Shown piece after piece: positions 15,329 through 18,383 of a stretch of DNA of 18,383 bases. Within the stretch, counting starts at the first letter, position 1. Every line of letters begins with the position of its first letter. Position numbers and translations under genes: made by a program. This stretch comes from a bacterium Ga0077546 (lineage in GTDB: Bacteria; Cyanobacteriota; Vampirovibrionia; Obscuribacterales; Obscuribacteraceae), in NCBI GenBank assembly GCA_001464165.1, contig LNEX01000447.1:1-18383 (forward strand), read 5' to 3'. The notes beneath the pieces are model-generated. The model had not been told where the DNA came from. It did no database searches and was given only the letters and a program-made list of their open reading frames with translations.

Positions 15329-15360
15329 GATCATCCTCTTCTGCTTTTTTGATTGAAAAA

Positions 15361-15436
15361 TGGTGCCGAGACGCAGAATTGAACTGCGGACACAAGGATT
15401 TTCAGTCCTTTGCTCTACCAACTGAGCTACCTCGGC
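15361..15436 (-). tRNA. tRNA-Phe (anticodon GAA)
   Basis: Complete 76-base cloverleaf read on the minus strand. Acceptor GCCGAGG pairs with TCTCGGC (one G-U), followed by discriminator A and an encoded CCA. D stem GCTC/GAGC, anticodon stem AAGGA/TCCTT with loop CTGAAAA (anticodon GAA), variable GTGTC, T stem CGCAG/CTGCG with loop TTCAATT. Five T follow the CCA (15356-15360), then the phosphatase ribosome binding site. Confidence 0.97.
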
Positions 15437-15453
15437 AGACTGACGCAAAAGAC

Positions 15454-15492
15454 AGCGCTGGTCTGAATTAGCGCTGATCTGAAATAAGCGCT
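15454..15492 (-). repeat. Three AGCGCT repeats in the leader of tRNA-Phe
   Basis: The self-complementary hexamer AGCGCT occurs at 15454-15459, 15470-15475 and 15487-15492, with similar flanks (CAGCGCTTATTTCAGAT, CAGCGCTAATTCAGAC, CAGCGCTGTC on the minus strand), a period of 16-17 bases. The array lies between the -10 box and the mature tRNA 5' end. Confidence 0.7.
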
Positions 15493-15497
15493 GGATC

Positions 15498-15525
15498 AAT
15501 ATACCACACGTGATTTGCCGGTCAA
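15498..15525 (-). promoter_or_regulatory. Sigma70-type promoter for tRNA-Phe
   Basis: On the minus strand, -35 TTGACC (15520-15525), 16-base spacer, -10 TATATT (15498-15503): each hexamer differs from consensus at one base. Transcription would start near 15490, inside the AGCGCT array, about 55 bases before the mature tRNA end. The downstream protein genes could be transcribed from here too. Confidence 0.7.
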
Positions 15526-15579
15526 ATGTCAGGCAGCCTATTGCGTCGAATCTTTGCGCAAGTTTTTTGTTAGCTCTTG

Positions 15580-16311
15580 TTATTGACTAGCGACTGGAGC
15601 TACTGCTCTATTAAAGAAGGCAGCGATACGGCAACCTTCGGCAGTTTGTTTAACTAGAAAATCCATTGTTAGTTGCTGCGAGGCCGGTTGTTGGCCCGAT
15701 TGTTGCATCATCAATGTGCCGACTACAGTGACAACTACTGTACCATCTGGATTTGTTGCTAAGGGCACAACTGAAGACGGCTGAAACGCGCCGACAATTG
15801 TGCCTGTGGCGATTCCTTGTTTAATGTGGTCGCCCCAGTAGAGCTGTTCAAAAGCATTAGAGGCATCGGGAAGCATCCACGCTGCTGCTGCTTTATGGCT
15901 GGCTGCTGCAGTGTCCATGCGATAGTCCATAGATTGGGTCAGCCACCAGCGTACAAATTGCACGGCGAGGTCAGGAGTTAGGGCCGATGTTGCGGCCTGT
16001 TGTCCGCCGCTCGCCGCGGCCCCAGTTTGACTGGCTTGGTTCTGTGCACCTTGGGTTTGTGCGCCTTGAGTTTGAGCGCCTTGAGTTTGACCGGCAGCCT
16101 CTCCTTGGTTCTCTCCGGCCGGCCCTTCACCTGGAATGGCTGGCTGGTCAGCAGAAGCGCGTCCGAGGCGCTTTGATTGAACTGATTCTTTTTTCTCGTT
16201 GTGGTTGGCGCCGCTGTAGAAGATGCCGGCAATCCCAATGACAATAAGGGCCATCAAGATTTTGTCGTGCATGATTTTTTGAATAAGAGCTCGGATAATG
16301 TCTTGAATCAT
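15580..16311 (-). CDS. Membrane-anchored protein with QTQGA repeat linker and C-terminal globular domain
   Basis: 243 residues. One membrane helix at about 18-34 (LMALIVIGIAGIFYSG), then a flexible linker at 38-109 rich in Gly, Gln and Ala with the repeat QTQGA, then a domain at 110-243 (LTPDLAVQFVRWWLTQSMDY, VVVTVVGTLMMQQ, LTMDFLVKQTAEGCRIAAFF). Anchor plus mixed alpha/beta domain is reminiscent of VirB8/TraE or other NTF2-like proteins, but no diagnostic motif is seen, so the function is unassigned. No strong ribosome binding site precedes ATG 16311; an alternative ATG at M14 would keep the anchor. It is divergent from the RHH gene and may share its control region. Confidence 0.75.
   Translation of the reverse strand: MIQDIIRALIQKIMHDKILMALIVIGIAGIFYSGANHNEKKESVQSKRLGRASADQPAIPGEGPAGENQGEAAGQTQGAQTQGAQTQGAQNQASQTGAAASGGQQAATSALTPDLAVQFVRWWLTQSMDYRMDTAAASHKAAAAWMLPDASNAFEQLYWGDHIKQGIATGTIVGAFQPSSVVPLATNPDGTVVVTVVGTLMMQQSGQQPASQQLTMDFLVKQTAEGCRIAAFFNRAVAPVASQ
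16036..16095. repeat. 15-base tandem repeat within the linker of the membrane-anchored protein
   Basis: Four in-frame units at 16036, 16051, 16066 and 16081. The central ones read TTGGGTTTGTGCGCC and TTGAGTTTGAGCGCC; the outer ones are degenerate. They encode the QTQGA pentapeptide on the minus strand, so unit gain or loss would change linker length without shifting the frame. Confidence 0.85.
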
Positions 16312-16352
16312 TTATTTTTGAAACATCTGTTCTGGCGCGGGTTACTCTCTCT

Positions 16353-16381
16353 ATCAAACAGCGTACTGCTGAAACAATCAA
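16353..16381 (-). promoter_or_regulatory. Possible promoter for the QTQGA-linker membrane protein
   Basis: Minus strand: TTGATT (16376-16381), 17-base spacer, TTTGAT (16353-16358). Each hexamer matches consensus at four of six positions, so this is only a candidate. Confidence 0.3.
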
Positions 16382-16406
16382 CTGGCCACTAGTAATGTTC
16401 CCATTC

Positions 16407-16435
16407 TAAACATTCCAATTGGTTACATGTACAAT
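16407..16435 (+). promoter_or_regulatory. Candidate promoter of the ribbon-helix-helix gene
   Basis: TAAACA (16407-16412), 17-base spacer, TACAAT (16430-16435): four and five matches to the -35 and -10 consensus. The spacer includes most of the 8-bp palindrome TACATGTA (16424-16431). Transcription would start near 16442, inside the tandem 19-bp repeats. Confidence 0.5.
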
Positions 16436-16473
16436 GTTGCAAGCATTAGCCATAGTTGCAAGCATTAGTCATA
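16436..16473 (+). promoter_or_regulatory. Two tandem 19-bp direct repeats, candidate operator of the RHH gene
   Basis: GTTGCAAGCATTAGCCATA (16436-16454) is repeated at once as GTTGCAAGCATTAGTCATA (16455-16473), one mismatch. The pair abuts the -10 box and ends 4 bases before ATG 16478, so it spans the predicted transcription start and ribosome-binding region. Ribbon-helix-helix proteins typically bind tandem sites and repress their own promoters, which makes this a natural operator candidate. Confidence 0.6.
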
Positions 16474-16477
16474 GGGA

Positions 16478-16990
16478 ATGTTCGAGATCTTGGAAGACAA
16501 GCGTTTACCAAAACCAACTCATAATCAGAATGCCGAATCTGTTCGGCATGATATCTCAGCTAATTCTGGCGCTGAAACAGGCCGTACTGAGGATTCTGAA
16601 GATTCTGGTTTGACCGGGTCAGTACAAGACGATGGCCCCCGTGAGATCATTCCTGGTTTTCTGGAGCTGCAGGCCGACGCCGAAGCCGAGGCTGCCAGCA
16701 CCGCACATTCTGAGAGCTTTTTATCAGACGCCATACTGGCAAGCCAGGGAAAAGGCAACTATGTGGCCTACACAATTAAGTTGCCAGCTGATCAGTTGGC
16801 GGCCTTACAGTCTATTTGGCTTGAGCTGAAGCGCTTATACGGTGCACATTCGCCCGATAAGAGCGGCATGATTCAGCAAGCAATCCAAGACTGGCTCAAG
16901 CGTTGGGATGGCCCGGACCGGCAAAAGCTTTTGAATGAATTGCTCGAAATCCGCCAAGATACTCGGCGTCGGCAATACAAGAAAGGTTAG
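16478..16990 (+). CDS. Ribbon-helix-helix (CopG/Arc-like) DNA-binding protein with long acidic N-terminus
   Basis: 170 residues. Residues 1-85 are polar, acidic and probably disordered. Residues 95-143 fit a ribbon-helix-helix fold: strand VAYTIKLP, helix A ADQLAALQSIWLELKRL, turn with SPDKSG, helix B MIQQAIQDWLKRW. A basic C-terminal helix follows (LLNELLEIRQDTRRRQYKK). Such dimers insert the strand in the major groove; known roles are autorepression, plasmid partition and antitoxin function. ATG 16478 is the first possible start because an in-frame TAG lies two codons before it. The 19-bp tandem repeats immediately upstream support self-regulation. No toxin-like gene follows: the next gene is the convergent DedA gene 15 bases away. 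The family call rests on predicted fold, not a close homologue. Confidence 0.72.
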   Translation: MFEILEDKRLPKPTHNQNAESVRHDISANSGAETGRTEDSEDSGLTGSVQDDGPREIIPGFLELQADAEAEAASTAHSESFLSDAILASQGKGNYVAYTIKLPADQLAALQSIWLELKRLYGAHSPDKSGMIQQAIQDWLKRWDGPDRQKLLNELLEIRQDTRRRQYKKG

Positions 16991-17017
16991 CTATTCGTGT
17001 TTGGCTTATTCGTGTTT
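16991..17017. repeat. 15-base-offset direct duplication at the DedA stop
   Basis: TATTCGTGTTT occurs at 16992-17002 and 17007-17017. On the minus strand the second reading encodes the DedA tail KHE-stop, and the copy past the stop would again spell KHE-stop in frame, so it looks like a duplicated gene end. Confidence 0.6.
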
Positions 17018-17617
17018 TAGGTGTCTGTAAAGATACCAGCCGAAGCCGCCAGCACAAACCAGTACTATCAATAGATCGAATTTGTGCCACAAGTCGCGGA
17101 AGGTTTCCATGTTGTCGCCGAACTTAATGCCGACCCAGGTGAGGAAGTAGCACCAGATAAGCGATCCGATGAATGTATAGACAAGAAACTTAAGCAGAGG
17201 CGCTTTCAGTACACCTGCGGGAAATGAAATAAAAGTTCTGACAACAGGCAACATACGGCAGATGAAGAAAGTGATGTCACCATATTTGGTCACCCACTTG
17301 TCAGCAAGCTCCATGTCTTTTTCACGCAGTAAGAAGTAGCGACCATATTTCGTTAAGAAAGGTCGACCGCCCCACATGCCAAGAAAATATGAAGGAACCG
17401 AACCAACCACGCAGCCTACAGCGCCAGCCAGAGCTGCCAAGTGAATATTCATCTTGCCTTCTTGCACAAGCAGGCCAGCTGTGGGCATGATTGCTTCGCT
17501 TGGCAAGGGGATATTGGCCGATTCAATTGCCATCATAATCAAAACAGCCCAGTAGCCACCGGCTTCGACACCGTTTTTGATCATTTGCAGAATTGGGTCG
17601 AGAAATTGGTGAAGCAC
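17006..17617 (-). CDS. DedA family membrane protein
   Basis: 203 residues. Conserved DedA/VTT features: E32 and IPLPSE (36-41), the glycine-rich GAVGCVVGSVPSYFLGMWGG (65-84), and F118-x-x-R121-x-x-P124-x-x-R127 with FPAG (132-135). Several membrane segments follow the usual pattern, with two re-entrant-like regions. DedA proteins act in the inner membrane as lipid scramblases or flippases, and some recycle undecaprenyl phosphate or confer polymyxin and alkaline tolerance; which applies here cannot be told. Start is GTG 17617, with GGAG five bases upstream. It is convergent with the RHH gene (15 bases between stops) and divergent from the SelB-like gene. Confidence 0.93.
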   Translation of the reverse strand: MLHQFLDPILQMIKNGVEAGGYWAVLIMMAIESANIPLPSEAIMPTAGLLVQEGKMNIHLAALAGAVGCVVGSVPSYFLGMWGGRPFLTKYGRYFLLREKDMELADKWVTKYGDITFFICRMLPVVRTFISFPAGVLKAPLLKFLVYTFIGSLIWCYFLTWVGIKFGDNMETFRDLWHKFDLLIVLVCAGGFGWYLYRHLKHE

Positions 17618-17713
17618 AGTATCTCCAGATTTTAGTTTGGCTCTTGCCGAGTGACGATTTTACAGTGCTTTGTTCTATTTTCCGTTTAGCAAAGTCTTAC
17701 CATGAGCTAAAGA

Positions 17714-17768
17714 AGGATAATAAAATCCTCTTGCGGCGAAGGTAAGATATCTGTCGCGTATCTGATAC
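17714..17768 (+). promoter_or_regulatory. Small inverted repeats upstream of the SelB-like gene
   Basis: Three dyads lie in the divergent gap: AGGAT-AATAAA-ATCCT (17714-17729), AGATATCT (17745-17752) and GTATC-T-GATAC (17758-17768). The last ends 24 bases before the ATG. GATAAT at 17716-17721 could be a -10 box, but no good -35 is visible. Regulatory meaning is speculative. Confidence 0.35.
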
Positions 17769-17792
17769 CACCATATATTTTTTGGAATTAGC

Positions 17793-18383
17793 ATGTCACC
17801 AGTAATTACGACCTCATATTGCACAATCGCCACCGCTGGTCATGTTGACCATGGCAAGACTTCTCTGATTAAAGCTTTAACTGGTATCAATCCGGATCGA
17901 TTAAAAGAAGAACAAGAACGACAGATGACCACCGATCTTGGTTTCGCGCATTTAGATTTTGAGCCGAGTAAAGACAATGTCAAGTTCGTGCTGGGATTTA
18001 TAGACGTTCCAGGCCACGGTAAGTTTTTGAAGAACATGTTGGCTGGTGTGGGTGGAATTGAAACGGCACTTTTCGTAGTCGCTGCTGATGAAGGCCCAAT
18101 GCCGCAGACTGTGCAGCACTTAAAGATTTTGAGTTTACTAGGAGTACGCTCCTGCATCGTTGCTCTAACCAAAATAGACTTGGTTGGTGAGAAAGAAGTG
18201 GCGGCGGCTGCAAGCAAAGTAAAAGAACTGCTTTCTCAGTATGGTGTTGAACTACTTGGTGTTTATCCGGTTTCGACCCAGAGTGGCAAAGGTGTTGATG
18301 AGCTGAAAGTTGGGCTCTATGAGCATTTGAAAGCTTCAGCAATTGCGGGTTTTAGTAGTGCTAATTCTGGTAGCGCTTCTCAG
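17793..18383 (+). CDS. selB: SelB-like selenocysteine-specific elongation factor, N-terminal GTPase domain (cut by the right edge)
   Basis: 197 residues visible. GTP-binding motifs: P-loop G16-HVDHGKTS, D71-VPGH75, and T126-KIDL130. The surrounding sequence matches SelB rather than EF-Tu: ALTGINPDRLKEEQERQ, TDLGFAHLDF, KFLKNMLAGVGGIETALFVV, MPQTVQHLKILSLLGV. SelB delivers Sec-tRNA to the ribosome at UGA codons with a SECIS hairpin. The G2/effector stretch reads ERQMTTDLGFA where SelB proteins usually have RGMTIDLG, so the conserved glycine is Gln44 and the isoleucine is Thr47; the switch-I threonine T46 remains. GGAA lies 6 bases before the ATG. The C-terminal winged-helix domains that bind SECIS RNA lie outside the window, so a SelB-like GTPase without selenocysteine function is not excluded. 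Confidence 0.87.
   Translation, partial: MSPVITTSYCTIATAGHVDHGKTSLIKALTGINPDRLKEEQERQMTTDLGFAHLDFEPSKDNVKFVLGFIDVPGHGKFLKNMLAGVGGIETALFVVAADEGPMPQTVQHLKILSLLGVRSCIVALTKIDLVGEKEVAAAASKVKELLSQYGVELLGVYPVSTQSGKGVDELKVGLYEHLKASAIAGFSSANSGSASQ

Noticed and set aside
15329..15499. N-terminal extension of the phosphatase open frame
   Set aside because: It is antisense to nothing coding: it covers tRNA-Phe on the same strand and the leader, and ATG 15328 has a proper ribosome binding site and signal peptide.
15541..15568. TTGCG/CGCAA hairpin followed by six T on the plus strand
   Set aside because: Looks like a terminator, but no plus-strand gene ends nearby, and the stem is short with an 11-base loop.
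16436..16473. CRISPR or attachment-site reading of the tandem 19-bp repeats
   Set aside because: Only two copies with no spacer and no integrase or cas gene; an operator fits better.

Overview
The window is bacterial chromosome of middling GC with compact genes on both strands. It carries one tRNA gene and no insertion sequence, phage or CRISPR signature. Gene content points to a cell with an elaborate envelope: a membrane-anchored alpha-2-macroglobulin, a SpoIID-type peptidoglycan enzyme, Tat export, a purple acid phosphatase and a DedA protein. There are also several TPR proteins, an EF-hand protein, a TMEM14/UPF0136 protein and an AMMECR1-like domain. This mixture would fit the non-photosynthetic relatives of cyanobacteria (Melainabacteria/Vampirovibrionia, for example Obscuribacter-like lineages). 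That is an inference from gene content, not something the sequence proves.

Region 1 (1-6152) is a peptidoglycan/envelope block. A minus-strand pair encodes an AMMECR1-like membrane protein followed, with a 14-base overlap, by an alpha-2-macroglobulin. The macroglobulin reading frame is broken near 977 and runs off the left edge. Divergent from it is a plus-strand pair: a small Tat-exported penicillin-binding transpeptidase domain and a secreted SpoIID/LytB-like protein. Bacterial alpha-2-macroglobulins are classically paired with a penicillin-binding protein (PBP1C), so this looks like a variant of that partnership.

Region 2 (6153-12300) holds a probably frameshifted EF-hand protein, a class I/II aminotransferase whose stop overlaps the start of a membrane TPR protein (TAATG), a convergent secreted TPR protein, and a small secreted TPR protein. 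A gap of about 340 bases at 11246-11589 contains a 9/8-base tandem repeat.

Region 3 (12326-15525) is a minus-strand run: promoter, tRNA-Phe, purple acid phosphatase, a beta-rich hypothetical protein, a TMEM14 protein and a helical hypothetical protein. It ends in a perfect 36-bp palindrome.

Region 4 (15580-18383) has a membrane-anchored protein with a QTQGA repeat linker, divergent from a ribbon-helix-helix protein preceded by two 19-bp tandem repeats that look like an operator. It then has a DedA membrane protein and, divergent and cut by the right edge, the GTPase domain of a SelB-like selenocysteine elongation factor.

The strongest leads are the AMMECR1/macroglobulin/transpeptidase/SpoIID neighbourhood, the RHH gene with its tandem operator, the perfect palindrome, the ordered AGCGCT repeats before tRNA-Phe, and two frame breaks that need resequencing.
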